DNA of 64,000 nucleotides. Origin: Pseudanabaena sp. FACHB-1998 (GTDB lineage: Bacteria; Cyanobacteriota; Cyanobacteriia; Pseudanabaenales; Pseudanabaenaceae). Position 1 is the stretch's first letter; every line of letters starts with the position of its first letter. The stretch spans positions 1 to 64,000 of the forward strand of contig NZ_JACJQA010000019.1 of assembly GCF_014696355.1 (NCBI RefSeq), given 5' to 3'. Positions 25,225 through 32,845 of this stretch are shown one piece after another. The notes under the pieces were generated by a model. It did not search any database, had not been told where the DNA came from, and saw only the letters and a list, made by a program, of their open reading frames with translations. The position numbers were made by a program, and so were the translations under genes.

Positions 25225-25243
25225 AGAATTTTAGCGACTTAGC

Positions 25244-25654
25244 CTAATTAGCTGTTAGCCACTTTTGGGCTGTCAACCGTTGAATTACTCCAAATACCAG
25301 CAAATCGAGAGGAGCTTTGCGCTCATCGATCAAAAATGGCTCCATTGTACTAGGCGATCGCCCTGCATCGGCACAGGAAAAAGCCTTCTGAGCATTGATA
25401 TCCGACTTAGAAAAATACACAGTAAATTGACGTAGCCCTTGCGCCCACACACCACGCACCTGAGAGTTATTAAACCCTAGCTGCAAATCACTCACGCCTT
25501 GCTTACCAAAAGCCTTATTCAGTGCAGGCAAATAATGGGTAGAAATAAATTCATCAAAAGGTAGTTCTTCGATCGCAGGGGGCTTTTCAGCTTTAGGTTT
25601 AGCAGCAGGCTTCTCCTTTACCTGCTCAGAATTTGAAGCAGTAGTTTCAGACAT
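25244..25654 (-). CDS. DUF2996 domain protein
   Basis: A 136-residue protein of the cyanobacterial/plastid family DUF2996. The N-terminal 30 residues are Lys/Pro/Ala-rich and flexible. The conserved core runs FDEFISTHYLPALNKAFGKQ, QVRGVWAQGLRQFTVYFSKSD, KAFSCADAGRSPSTMEPFL and LDLLVFGVIQRLTAQKWL. The plant relative has been linked with thylakoid membrane functions, but the molecular role here is unknown. It lies 37 bp downstream of ndhM, in the same direction, so the two may be co-transcribed. Confidence 0.82.
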   Translation of the reverse strand: MSETTASNSEQVKEKPAAKPKAEKPPAIEELPFDEFISTHYLPALNKAFGKQGVSDLQLGFNNSQVRGVWAQGLRQFTVYFSKSDINAQKAFSCADAGRSPSTMEPFLIDERKAPLDLLVFGVIQRLTAQKWLTAN

Positions 25655-25691
25655 AAATTTTGTTAGTACTAAATGAATTCAGGATATCGAC

Positions 25692-26042
25692 CTATTGAGC
25701 TTCAGTATTGACGATCTGGGGTAAGCCCATACTGTAGTTAAGCGATCGATGATTGAGATTGTAAGTAACTTCGCCTTGCTGCAATAGCGATCGCACAAAA
25801 TGCTCCAAATCAGAACCAATCCGACGCAAGTTGTAATCAGTTAGATCAGCACCTTTGTACTCAGCTACAAGCTCATCAAACTTGTGATATACCTTTTGTA
25901 AAGCGCCATCAGTCCAGTTCAGTTCATTGTCTGGATCAACATCTAAGGTCAATATATTTTCACTATCGATGAGTTCATCGTTCTGCTCATCCACAATGGC
26001 AGCATAAATCTGAATGTGACGGGTTGTAGATTTGAGCGGCAT
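25692..26042 (-). CDS. ndhM: NAD(P)H-quinone oxidoreductase subunit M (NdhM)
   Basis: NdhM is an oxygenic-photosynthesis-specific subunit of the thylakoid NDH-1 complex, which accepts electrons from reduced ferredoxin and supports cyclic electron flow, respiration and CO2 uptake. The 116-residue product carries the family pattern: MPLKSTTRHIQIYAA, LTLDVDPDNELNW, LQKVYHKFDELV, LTDYNLRRIGSDLEHF and LNYSMGLPQI. Length fits. It precedes the DUF2996 gene by 37 bp; no other ndh gene is nearby, which is usual for this subunit. Confidence 0.93.
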   Translation of the reverse strand: MPLKSTTRHIQIYAAIVDEQNDELIDSENILTLDVDPDNELNWTDGALQKVYHKFDELVAEYKGADLTDYNLRRIGSDLEHFVRSLLQQGEVTYNLNHRSLNYSMGLPQIVNTEAQ

Positions 26043-26143
26043 AGAGATTTTGTGGGGTTAGTAAATTAACTATCTAAGAACTAATTTTAAGATTATTGCA
26101 AACTTTTAAGGCTTACCAACCAAACAATTTATCTATACATAAC

Positions 26144-26174
26144 CAAAGAAGGGACGCGCCGCGTCCCTTCTTTG
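26144..26174 (-). terminator. Terminator of the sigma factor gene
   Basis: Perfect 14-bp stem CAAAGAAGGGACGC / GCGTCCCTTCTTTG with a 3-nt loop, 4 bp downstream of the stop codon at 26178. Confidence 0.75.
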
Positions 26175-26177
26175 ATT

Positions 26178-27188
26178 TTAGCTAGCTAAATATTCCTGCA
26201 TCCTCGCTTTGCGCTTCCGCAGATAATCCATCGCTTGACGCTCCAACTGTCTGACCTGCTCACGACTAAGATCCATACGTTTGCTGATGCTAGCCAAGGA
26301 CATTTCCTGTCCATCGTCTAGACCATAGCGCAAGACCATAACTTGGCGTTGCTTTTCAGGTAATTCCTTGAGCAAACTCTGAATATCCGTGCGTAAAGAC
26401 TCACGCTCAACATAGATATCAGGTGAACGTCCAGTATCTTCTAAAAGCTCCGCAAGCTCCGTGTCTTGGTTATCACCAATTCTCAGATCGAGAGAAATTG
26501 GCTGGCGCGATAATGACAAACATTCGCGCACTTGCTCAGTCTTAATATTTAGCTCATAGGCAATCTCGGCAACCGTCGCCACCCTTCCCAGATCTTGGGA
26601 AAGCTGACGTTGAGCTTTTTTAATCTTATTAAGCTTTTCCGTAATATGTACTGGCAAGCGAATTGTTCTCGCTTGCTGAGCGATCGCTCTGGTAATCGCT
26701 TGACGAATCCACCAATAAGCATAGGTTGAAAATTTAAATCCCTTGGTCGGATCAAACTTATCTACTGCTCTTTCTAATCCAAGAGTACCCTCCTGTACTA
26801 AATCAAGAAGTTCTAAATTGCGCTTTTGATATTTTTTCGCAACGGAGACCACTAAGCGGAGATTAGCCTCAATCATTTTGCGTTTAGCTCTCGTACCAAT
26901 ACGAATAATGCTATGCAAATTCTCAGGACTAATCCCTAAATCTTCAGCCCACTCTTGTTCAGTCGGTAAGCGATCGCTAGTTTGGGCAATTTTTTCTTGC
27001 GCTTCAAACAGCACCATCATCTGCTGCACTTGCTTGCCATAAATAATTTCCTCTTCATTACTGAGCAAAGGAATCTTACCAATTTCATGCAAATACGTGC
27101 GAACCATGTCAGCAGACAGACCGACCTGCTTGTTAGCTTGCCTATCCACTGGATGTGATGTGGTATGGGTCAATGGTTCTTCAGACAT
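26178..27188 (-). CDS. RpoD/SigA-family RNA polymerase sigma factor, probable group 2
   Basis: A 336-residue sigma-70 factor. Regions seen: 1.2 (DMVRTYLHEIGKIPLL), 2.1-2.4 with NLRLVVSVAKKYQ, LDLVQEGTLGLERAVDKFDP and the promoter-melting and -10 recognition helix KFSTYAYWWIRQAI, region 3 and region 4.2 (MSLASISKRMDLSREQVRQL). The N-terminal extension of primary sigma factors (region 1.1) is absent and the length is short, which fits a group 2 factor of the SigB/C/D/E type; the exact member cannot be assigned by eye. The gene-free region upstream (27189-28640) may contain its regulatory leader. Confidence 0.92.
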   Translation of the reverse strand: MSEEPLTHTTSHPVDRQANKQVGLSADMVRTYLHEIGKIPLLSNEEEIIYGKQVQQMMVLFEAQEKIAQTSDRLPTEQEWAEDLGISPENLHSIIRIGTRAKRKMIEANLRLVVSVAKKYQKRNLELLDLVQEGTLGLERAVDKFDPTKGFKFSTYAYWWIRQAITRAIAQQARTIRLPVHITEKLNKIKKAQRQLSQDLGRVATVAEIAYELNIKTEQVRECLSLSRQPISLDLRIGDNQDTELAELLEDTGRSPDIYVERESLRTDIQSLLKELPEKQRQVMVLRYGLDDGQEMSLASISKRMDLSREQVRQLERQAMDYLRKRKARMQEYLAS

Positions 27189-27346
27189 ATCGCTCCTAAT
27201 GTTTTAAACTAAGCGTTTTTCAAGAGTGCTTCTCCAAGACCAGAAAGCTAAGACCAAAAAGACTTGATGAAGAGCTAAGTTAATTGCTATTAGAAACGTA
27301 AATTCACAAGCTTAACAGCTAAAATTCACTATCTCTAAGTTTTGTA

Positions 27347-27387
27347 AAAATAGCCTGTCAATCCGTCGTTAGGCGTAAGGCTATTTT
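27347..27387 (-). promoter_or_regulatory. Hairpin in the sigma factor leader region
   Basis: AAAATAGCCT and AGGCTATTTT form a 10-bp stem with a 21-nt loop about 160-200 bp upstream of the sigma gene. Position suggests leader structure or a small RNA end; this is inference from location only. Confidence 0.35.
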
Positions 27388-28238
27388 GTATAATACAAGG
27401 TTAACCTTTTAAACTCTTGCGTCTGGAATTACATATTATTACAAATCAACTAAAAAAGTCAAAGGGCGGCTATCACTATCCCTCTAAGGATTTAGACTTT
27501 GTTTGACTAAGTATTTACACTCATTGAGACAATGGATAATGACATGGATTTGATGGGCGAAACCTTCATCAGGTTAGTGATAATGTAATTAAAAAGCCTT
27601 AAATCTCAATATCAGCCATAAACCACAATTTATCTTTTCAAAGCAGCTATAAAAAACCTGTCTTAATCTGCCTTAGTTAAAATCCAGACAGTAGCAAAAC
27701 TTGAAGAAAATAAATGTCTCAGAATGCAAATAAAAGCAGATACAAACTTAAAGAAAGAAAATCCTGAAATCTCAAAATGTTGATTTACTAGAATAGTCAA
27801 GCAGTATTGAGTGAAATAAGCACTAGTCTTAAAAAGTCCCAGTAACTCCTCAAAACATAATGTTCAGATTCTAGTAATGACTGCAAGACTAGGTAAGACG
27901 ACATTATAAATTTCGAGGTTCCCACTACTTATATTTTCAGAAACGCCTGAAAGTTTTTACCTAGACAGATAATCTATTAAACAAATTTCCACCATAATTA
28001 TTCCCTGCAATTACTAGTATTTATCTTTAGTTTTGCTTAAGAATCTTATAAAGCCTTCTTCAAAATTTAGTAGCAAATTCTATTTGTTAGTTTGAGAAAG
28101 AACTGTCACAAATGTTGCTTTTGTATGATTTGTATATTCTGACAATCCTAAGTTCTCAGAAAAACAAAAAAATGTATTCACTCATTTGGGTGAAGTCAAA
28201 GAGAGAAATAGATAAATCACATCTCCTTGAAATTTAGC

Positions 28239-28354
28239 TATAGCAAACCAAGAGTTAGCTAGTACCAACCAAAACCCAAAAAGCGAGTTGCGGCGCGAAG
28301 CGCCGCAACTCGCTTTTTGGGTTTTATGTCCTAAGCAAAACTTACATTGCTATA
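28239..28354 (-). repeat. Family A palindromic repeat, copy 1 (116 bp, inverse orientation)
   Basis: Ends TATAGCAA and TTGCTATA frame a long central hairpin (AAAACCCAAAAAGCGAGTTG with GCGGCGCGAAGCGCCGC and complement). Relative to copies at 29527 and 49032 it is reversed: the TAGCTAGTAC side is on the left and the ATGTCCTAAGC side on the right. No coding capacity; it is MITE-like. Confidence 0.8.
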
Positions 28355-28450
28355 TTTATAAATCTATATTGATAACATTCAAGTAATTTTAATCTCGCAA
28401 ACTTCAGCCAACATTGAGGCTCCTTTCCCAGTATAAAAACAGACATTAAA

Positions 28451-28485
28451 ACCCAAGGATTAGCGTTGCACGCTAATCCTTGGGT
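28451..28485. repeat. CCCAAGG palindrome (family C)
   Basis: Perfect 16-bp arms ACCCAAGGATTAGCGT and complement around TGC. Followed by GGGAAGGGAGG, the same outer motif seen on the 75-bp palindrome at 32302-32376, so both may be one repeat type with different cores. Confidence 0.55.
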
Positions 28486-28640
28486 GGGAAGGGAGGAGGC
28501 ATGAGCCGTTAAATATAAAGATTCTTATAGACAAGGAACTTATTTACCCAAGTCTGCGACCTAAAATCATAATAGGTCTAGAGTAGAGCTGATAGTATTC
28601 TCTGCTGAGACTAGTAAATATAACTTGGATCATTACAACA

Positions 28641-29477
28641 ATGACTTCAACTAGGATTTCCGCTCAAAAAGCGATCGCCGTAGGTGCAATTTGTCTAAGT
28701 ACAGTTTGTTTAGCGCCTATAGCAAGCATGTTTAGCTTTGTATCGTCAGCTTCGGCTCAATATGGGTTGGGGTTACCCAAATCCGCAGGAACGGGAGGCG
28801 CAACAAGGACTACCGATAATTTGCCACAAATTACAATGCTAGTTCCTGAAGATGGGGCAAAAACTTTGTCCGCTAGACCAACCTTATATTGGTACATTGC
28901 TCCCACACCTTCTCCCTCTACAAGTAACACTTCGTCCAAAGTCGAAGAAAGCAAAAGCACCTTTAAAATCAAGTTCTTTTTACGGGACAGCAATATTCAA
29001 GCAGCAAAACCGATTTATGTAGTTGAAGGTGAGGCAGAACAAATTGGTGGTCTGTATAAGTTTACACTGCCTGAGACAGCCCCTGAGTTAGTTACAGGCA
29101 AAGCCCAACGTATGCAAATTCGCTGGAACATACTTAGTAATGGCTTGCAGATCGATCTTAATGCCATTGTCCGTCGTGATAATGACCCAGTGATATTAAA
29201 GGCGATCGCTGGGACAAAGAATGAGTTAGAAAAAGCACGGATTTATGCAAAAAATGCATACTGGTATGATGCAATCGATGCTTATACAAGTTGGTTATCT
29301 CTTAATCCAAAAGACGAAATTGCTCGCAAGGAGCGAAGCGATTTACTAACAGAAGGATTTAAAAATCACTCCGCCTTTAGCAAAGAGCAGCAAGGTAATA
29401 TTGTCAAACTATTGTCTAAGCTTGATCAAAGTAAAAGTGCTACCTCTATTGCCCTACAGCCTAAAATTCGCCCCTAA
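28641..29477 (+). CDS. DUF928 domain protein, exported
   Basis: A 278-residue DUF928 protein, a family found mostly in cyanobacteria, of unknown function. A signal peptide occupies about residues 1-40 (cleavage around SSASAQ). The DUF928 core is recognisable: LPQITMLVPEDGAKTLSARPTLYWY near 60-90, then beta-strand-rich sequence with KIKFFLRD, LYKFTLPE, RWNILSNG, and a C-terminal helical part (ARIYAKNAYWYDAIDAYTSWL). An intrinsic terminator follows directly. Neighbouring 116-bp repeats flank the gene on both sides (28239 and 29527). Confidence 0.85.
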   Translation: MTSTRISAQKAIAVGAICLSTVCLAPIASMFSFVSSASAQYGLGLPKSAGTGGATRTTDNLPQITMLVPEDGAKTLSARPTLYWYIAPTPSPSTSNTSSKVEESKSTFKIKFFLRDSNIQAAKPIYVVEGEAEQIGGLYKFTLPETAPELVTGKAQRMQIRWNILSNGLQIDLNAIVRRDNDPVILKAIAGTKNELEKARIYAKNAYWYDAIDAYTSWLSLNPKDEIARKERSDLLTEGFKNHSAFSKEQQGNIVKLLSKLDQSKSATSIALQPKIRP

Positions 29478-29516
29478 AAAACAGGGAGATACTAAACTCT
29501 CTTCCCTGTTTTTTAG
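29474..29516 (+). terminator. Terminator of the DUF928 gene
   Basis: Stem CTAAAAAACAGGGA / TCCCTGTTTTTTAG with a 15-nt loop; starts in the last codons and ends in a T-run. Confidence 0.85.
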
Positions 29517-29526
29517 ACTTGTTTTT

Positions 29527-29642
29527 TATAGCAATGTAAGTTTTGCTTAGGACATAAAACCCAAAAAGCGAGTTGCGGGGCTTCGCGCCGCAACTCGCTT
29601 TTTGGGTTTTGGTTTGTACTAGCTAACTCTTACTTTGCTATA
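29527..29642 (+). repeat. Family A palindromic repeat, copy 2 (116 bp)
   Basis: Starts TATAGCAATGTAAG and ends TACTTTGCTATA; when the right end is read on the other strand it begins TATAGCAAAGTAAG, so the terminal repeats pair with one mismatch over the first 14 nt. The core hairpin is the same as in copies 1 and 3 apart from one or two bases in the loop. Confidence 0.85.
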
Positions 29643-29681
29643 GAAATTGAGTCACCACTCAATTAGATTAATAGAAACTCC

Positions 29682-29734
29682 CGCAAAGAAGCTGATTTAC
29701 TTGCCAACTTAGCAAGTAAATCAGCTTCTTTGCG
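29682..29734 (+). terminator. Strong terminator-like palindrome
   Basis: Perfect 23-nt arms (CGCAAAGAAGCTGATTTACT... and complement) with a 7-nt loop, followed by TTTTTT. No gene ends just before it, so it may be a second-line stop for the DUF928 transcript or the core of another repeat. Confidence 0.6.
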
Positions 29735-29767
29735 TTTTTTGTTTTTTAATTCTGCCTACCTACTTAA

Positions 29768-29850
29768 AAAAACAAAACTAAAAGCTGTGGCGCACGCTGC
29801 GCGTGCGCCACAGCTTTTAGTTTTGTTTTTAATTGCGCTCAGATACTTAT
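29768..29850 (+). repeat. Family B palindromic repeat, copy 1
   Basis: A 30-bp perfect palindrome (29768-29830) with centre GGCGCACGC-TGC-GCGTGCGCC, followed by a right end AATTGCGCTCAGATACTTAT that resembles AATTTCGCCTAGCTACTTAT of the copy at 60013. The left end is not preserved in the expected orientation. Confidence 0.6.
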
Positions 29851-29925
29851 ACAACAGAGCAAAATGATATGATGACCCAAAAGTCTCGCTATTTTTAAGG
29901 TTGTTGAGATCGTTAAGGCAAAGCT

Positions 29926-30246
29926 ATGGCAGATAATTCAAGTAATTTTTGGGGAGGCTTTCTCTTTGGGGCTGCAATTGGCGGCGTAGTTGGCGCTTTA
30001 GTAGCGATTAAACTCAGTGAACCTGAAGATGAGACGATTGATCGCCAATCCGATGGCGATCCCCTTCTAGATAAGCCTCATAACTCTAGTGATTTTGCCC
30101 GTCGGAATCTCGAAAAGAAAATCGCCCAACTTAATGCAGCGATCGACTCAGTCAGCCAAGAACTATCTCTTGCCGAAGGCAAAAATGGTCGCAAGCAAAC
30201 ATCTGTAGAAGCATTGCGCGATTTAAATGCCGACGATAATAAGTAA
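29926..30246 (+). CDS. Small membrane protein with a glycine-rich anchor (YtxH-like)
   Basis: A 106-residue protein. The first hydrophobic segment (NFWGGFLFGAAIGGVVGALVAIKLS, about residues 7-31) is glycine-rich like a glycine zipper, followed by an acidic hinge and a C-terminal coiled-coil-like helix (NLEKKIAQLNAAIDSVSQELSL). The build is that of YtxH/gas-vesicle-like small anchored proteins. Function is unknown. It is 160 bp upstream of the YggT gene and in the same direction. Confidence 0.6.
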   Translation: MADNSSNFWGGFLFGAAIGGVVGALVAIKLSEPEDETIDRQSDGDPLLDKPHNSSDFARRNLEKKIAQLNAAIDSVSQELSLAEGKNGRKQTSVEALRDLNADDNK

Positions 30247-30406
30247 TTAGATTCTGGCAGATGTGGCGCGGGTGTCGTCTTTGTCAAATCTGCTAGATGC
30301 ATAACTCGAAGATCTTTCCGTCTATTTGATTAGACCGATTTCTACGGCATTCAGTAGAATTATGGTATCTAATTCCTCAAATTGTTCTATAACCTAACAA
30401 AACCCT

Positions 30407-30682
30407 ATGGCAGTTATTCTTGGTACGGTAAGTTCATTTATCTCAATTTATTTGGGATTACTATTCATCCGAGTCCTTTTAACTTGGTTCCCCAATATTG
30501 ATTGGTACAATCAGCCTTTTGCAGCCCTTAGTCAAATTACCGATCCCTATCTCAATCTATTTCGCTCAATTATCCCCCCACTGGGCGGCATGGATTTCTC
30601 GCCAATGTTAGCTTTTCTGGCTCTAAGTTTTTTACAACGCGCCCTTGCTCCATTGGCAGCAAGCGCAAGTATGGGCTTTTAA
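30407..30682 (+). CDS. YggT family membrane protein
   Basis: A 91-residue protein of the YggT/Ycf19 family. Two hydrophobic helices flank the signature: SIYLGLLFIRVLLTWFPNIDW in the first and DPYLNLFRSIIPPLGGMDFSPMLAF leading into the second. Plastid and cyanobacterial relatives have been linked with thylakoid organisation and nucleoid distribution, while other bacterial members affect osmotic tolerance; the role here is not known. fabI follows 65 bp downstream and could share the transcript. Confidence 0.9.
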   Translation: MAVILGTVSSFISIYLGLLFIRVLLTWFPNIDWYNQPFAALSQITDPYLNLFRSIIPPLGGMDFSPMLAFLALSFLQRALAPLAASASMGF

Positions 30683-30746
30683 ATGGGCTTTTAAGGTAAG
30701 CTTGACTTAAAGCTTATTTAGACTAGGTTCACGTTAGGAAATATAC

Positions 30747-31532
30747 ATGACGGGTTTGTTAGATTTGAGCGGGAAAACTGCTCTTGTGACAGGAATTGCC
30801 AATAATCGCTCGATCGCTTGGGGTATCGCCCAAAAGTTACACCAAGCTGGTGCAAAGCTAGGTGTAACTTATTTGCCAGACGATCGCGATCGCAATAAAG
30901 GTAAGGTTGCTGAGTTAACTGAGCCTCTGACTCCAGATTTTTTGTTGCCTTGTAATGTTCAAGATGATGCACAGGTTGATTCCCTTTTCGCTTCTGTAGC
31001 AGAAAAATGGGAAAAGATTGATATTTTGGTGCATTGTCTTGCCTTTGCTAACAAAGAAGACTTGTCTGGCAACTTTACAGATATTTCCCGCGCAGGTTTT
31101 CAGTTAGCGCTTGATGTGAGTGCTTACTCATTAATTCATTTATGTCGTGCCGCAAAGCCCTTGATGAAAGATGGTGGCAGTGTGATCACCCTGACTTACA
31201 TTGGGGGGGTCAAGGTTATTCCTAATTATAATGTGATGGGAATTGCCAAAGCAGCTCTGGAAATGAATGTGCGTTATTTAGCTTCAGATATGGGTCCGAA
31301 TAATATTCGCGTCAATGGGATCTCCTCTGGCACAATTCGTACGCTTGCTTCTTCGGCGATCGGTGATATTCACAAAATGTTACATCATTACGAAGAGAGT
31401 TCTCCTCTACGTCGCCTCGTTACGACGGAAGATGTGGGAAATGTAGCAACCTTCTTGGGTAGCGATTTGTCTAGCGCTATAACTGGGCAAATTATCTATG
31501 TAGATTCTGGCTATGAAGTTATGGGTGTTTAA
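30747..31532 (+). CDS. fabI: Enoyl-[acyl-carrier-protein] reductase FabI
   Basis: FabI performs the last reduction of each fatty-acid elongation cycle using NADH or NADPH. The 261-residue SDR has the FabI-type nucleotide site (GIANNRSIAWGIA in place of GxxxGxG), SVITLTYIG, the catalytic pair Tyr161-x6-Lys168 with Tyr151 ten residues before, and SSGTIRTLASSAIG forming the substrate loop. Length and motifs are normal. No other fab gene is in the window. Confidence 0.96.
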   Translation: MTGLLDLSGKTALVTGIANNRSIAWGIAQKLHQAGAKLGVTYLPDDRDRNKGKVAELTEPLTPDFLLPCNVQDDAQVDSLFASVAEKWEKIDILVHCLAFANKEDLSGNFTDISRAGFQLALDVSAYSLIHLCRAAKPLMKDGGSVITLTYIGGVKVIPNYNVMGIAKAALEMNVRYLASDMGPNNIRVNGISSGTIRTLASSAIGDIHKMLHHYEESSPLRRLVTTEDVGNVATFLGSDLSSAITGQIIYVDSGYEVMGV

Positions 31533-31607
31533 ATCACCATAACTTTAGTAGTTAACAATAGCGATCGCTAACCTCTTACTTACAAGATCAGTCTTTTAAA
31601 AATTCCC

Positions 31608-32291
31608 ATGCAAACGGATATTTTCAAAGAGCTTTTTCCTCTGTTTGATGCTGCGAGTGTCGAAACTTTGGAATGGCTGCTCGCCGAAGCTGTAGAACGA
31701 GACTATCCTGCGGGACGAGCCGTACTCATGGAGGATGCTTGGGGCAATGCCGTATATTTCATCCTCTCGGGTTGGCTGAAAGTAAGATTTCTGCGAAGTC
31801 AGGATGCTACCACTCTGGCAGTACTTGGCAATGGTGACTTTTTCGGTGAAATGGCAATTCTTGATGAGTCACCCCGTTCTACAGATGTGGTAGCTTTTAC
31901 GTCAGTGCGGGTGCTAAGCATTCCCGCCCAAAAGTTTATTCAATTTTTATTCAAAGATCCTCAATTGCATCATCGAATGCTCCAGTTAATGGTGCGTCGC
32001 TTACGCAAAACTAATCAACGGATTCAACTTAGGCAACAAGTGCCTGCGGTAAGAATTGCGAATATTTTGATGGGTTTAGCAGATACTTATGGGGTGAAAA
32101 CGGAGGCAGGTATTGATATTTACTGTCTGCCAATTCAAGATATTGCCGATCTATCAGAGGTAAATCCTGAAGACACTAGCAAGGTTTTGGAAAAATTAAA
32201 GGAAAAGGGTTGGATTGCGATCGATCCTAAGCGCCAAGTCATGAGCATTACTAATGACAAACAAATGGCTCAGTTAGCAACTTTTCGCTAA
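31608..32291 (+). CDS. Crp/Fnr family transcriptional regulator
   Basis: A 227-residue regulator with an N-terminal cyclic-nucleotide-binding beta-roll and a C-terminal winged helix. The phosphate-binding cassette GDFFGEMAILDESPRST (about residues 78-94) keeps the Gly-Glu and Arg-Ser/Thr pair that binds cyclic nucleotides in CRP, so cAMP or cGMP binding is plausible. The C-terminal recognition segment is LPIQDIADLSEVNPEDTSKVLEKL, a helix-turn-helix like that of Crp/Fnr. It follows fabI by 75 bp and is ended by two hairpins. Confidence 0.9.
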   Translation: MQTDIFKELFPLFDAASVETLEWLLAEAVERDYPAGRAVLMEDAWGNAVYFILSGWLKVRFLRSQDATTLAVLGNGDFFGEMAILDESPRSTDVVAFTSVRVLSIPAQKFIQFLFKDPQLHHRMLQLMVRRLRKTNQRIQLRQQVPAVRIANILMGLADTYGVKTEAGIDIYCLPIQDIADLSEVNPEDTSKVLEKLKEKGWIAIDPKRQVMSITNDKQMAQLATFR

Positions 32292-32301
32292 ATAAAATTG
32301 T

Positions 32302-32376
32302 TACTCCCTTCCCACCCAAGAATCAGCTATGCGGCGCGAAGCGCCGCATAGCTGATTCTTGGGTGGGAAGGGAGTA
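32302..32376. repeat. 75-bp perfect palindrome (family C)
   Basis: Two perfectly complementary 36-nt arms around GAA. The outer part TACTCCCTTCCCACCCAAG recurs (as its complement) beside the palindrome at 28451-28485; the inner part is ATGCGGCGC. It starts 11 bp after the Crp-type gene stop. Confidence 0.75.
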
Positions 32377-32380
32377 GATA

Positions 32381-32413
32381 AAAAATAGGATGGTTATTAA
32401 CCATCCTATTTTT
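32381..32413 (+). terminator. Terminator of the Crp-type regulator gene
   Basis: Perfect 15-bp stem AAAAATAGGATGGTT / AACCATCCTATTTTT with a 3-nt loop and a T-run. Confidence 0.75.
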
Positions 32414-32688
32414 TTACTTATGACGATGCCCCAAGCGATATTTTCGTACAGGTGATCGCTTTTTTAAAAAGCTCGCTTAAATGATTAAGCTGTTTTCTTA
32501 AAGTCTATATTTGTCAAGGCTTTTTTGACTTTTAAGGCATTGATAAAGTTCTTGTCGAGAAAATATTTGACTAAAGTGTTGACAAATTCTTGGTTGATAT
32601 AGATAATAAGGATCGCTTAAATAAAGGAAAGTAAAACGCAATCCCAAAGCGATTCCGAAAGGAAAGACAACAAAAACCAGCAAAATCT

Positions 32689-32762
32689 GGGTCTGTAGTT
32701 CAATTGGTTAGAGCACCGCCCTGTCACGGCGGAAGTTGCGGGTTCGAGCCCCGTCAGACCCG
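32689..32762 (+). tRNA. tRNA-Asp (anticodon GTC)
   Basis: A complete 74-nt cloverleaf: acceptor GGGTCTG pairs with CAGACCC plus discriminator G; D-loop with AATTGGTTA; anticodon stem CCGCC/GGCGG with loop CTGTCAC and anticodon GTC at 32723-32725; T-arm GCGGGTTCGAGCCCCG. CCA is not encoded. A terminator hairpin follows at 32771. Confidence 0.98.
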
Positions 32763-32770
32763 TTAAAAAT

Positions 32771-32801
32771 AAAAAAGAGCTTGCAAGGCAAGCTCTTTTT
32801 T
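32771..32801 (+). terminator. tRNA-Asp terminator
   Basis: Perfect 14-bp stem AAAAAAGAGCTTGC / GCAAGCTCTTTTTT, loop AAG, T-run at the end, 9 bp after the tRNA. Confidence 0.85.
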
Positions 32802-32806
32802 TATGT

Positions 32807-32843
32807 AAACAAAAAGGCGGCGCAACGCGCCGCCTTTTTGTTT
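32807..32843 (-). terminator. Terminator of the transketolase-like gene
   Basis: Perfect 17-bp stem AAACAAAAAGGCGGCGC / complement, AAC loop, ending 3 bp before the stop codon at 32846 on the minus strand. Confidence 0.8.
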
Positions 32844-32845
32844 TT

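Larger units (their letters stand above)
27189..28640. other. 1.45 kb gene-free, AT-rich region with repeats
   Basis: Divergent spacer between the sigma factor and DUF928 genes. From the left it has a 10-bp stem at 27347-27387 (AAAATAGCCT / AGGCTATTTT) in the likely sigma leader, then about 850 bp of AT-rich sequence with no frame worth calling, then the family A element at 28239-28354 and a CCCAAGG palindrome at 28451-28485. It could hold small RNAs or be decayed coding DNA. Confidence 0.5.
29478..29925. other. Gene-free region built from stacked palindromic repeats
   Basis: Contains, in order, the DUF928 terminator, a family A copy (29527-29642), a 23-bp palindrome (29682-29734) ending in T6, a family B right-end-like piece (about 29742-29765, GCCTACCTACTTA) and the family B palindrome at 29768-29850. 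The promoter of the gene at 29926 must lie in the last 75 bp. Confidence 0.5.
32292..32688. other. Gene-free region between the Crp-type gene and tRNA-Asp
   Basis: Holds the 75-bp palindrome 32302-32376 and the terminator 32381-32413, then about 270 bp with no supported frame that should contain the tRNA promoter. Confidence 0.45.

Noticed and set aside
27845-27856. ACTCCTCAAAAC, close to the conserved unpaired motif of the cyanobacterial small RNA Yfr1
   Set aside because: Differs from ACTCCTCACAC and is not followed by a terminator hairpin.
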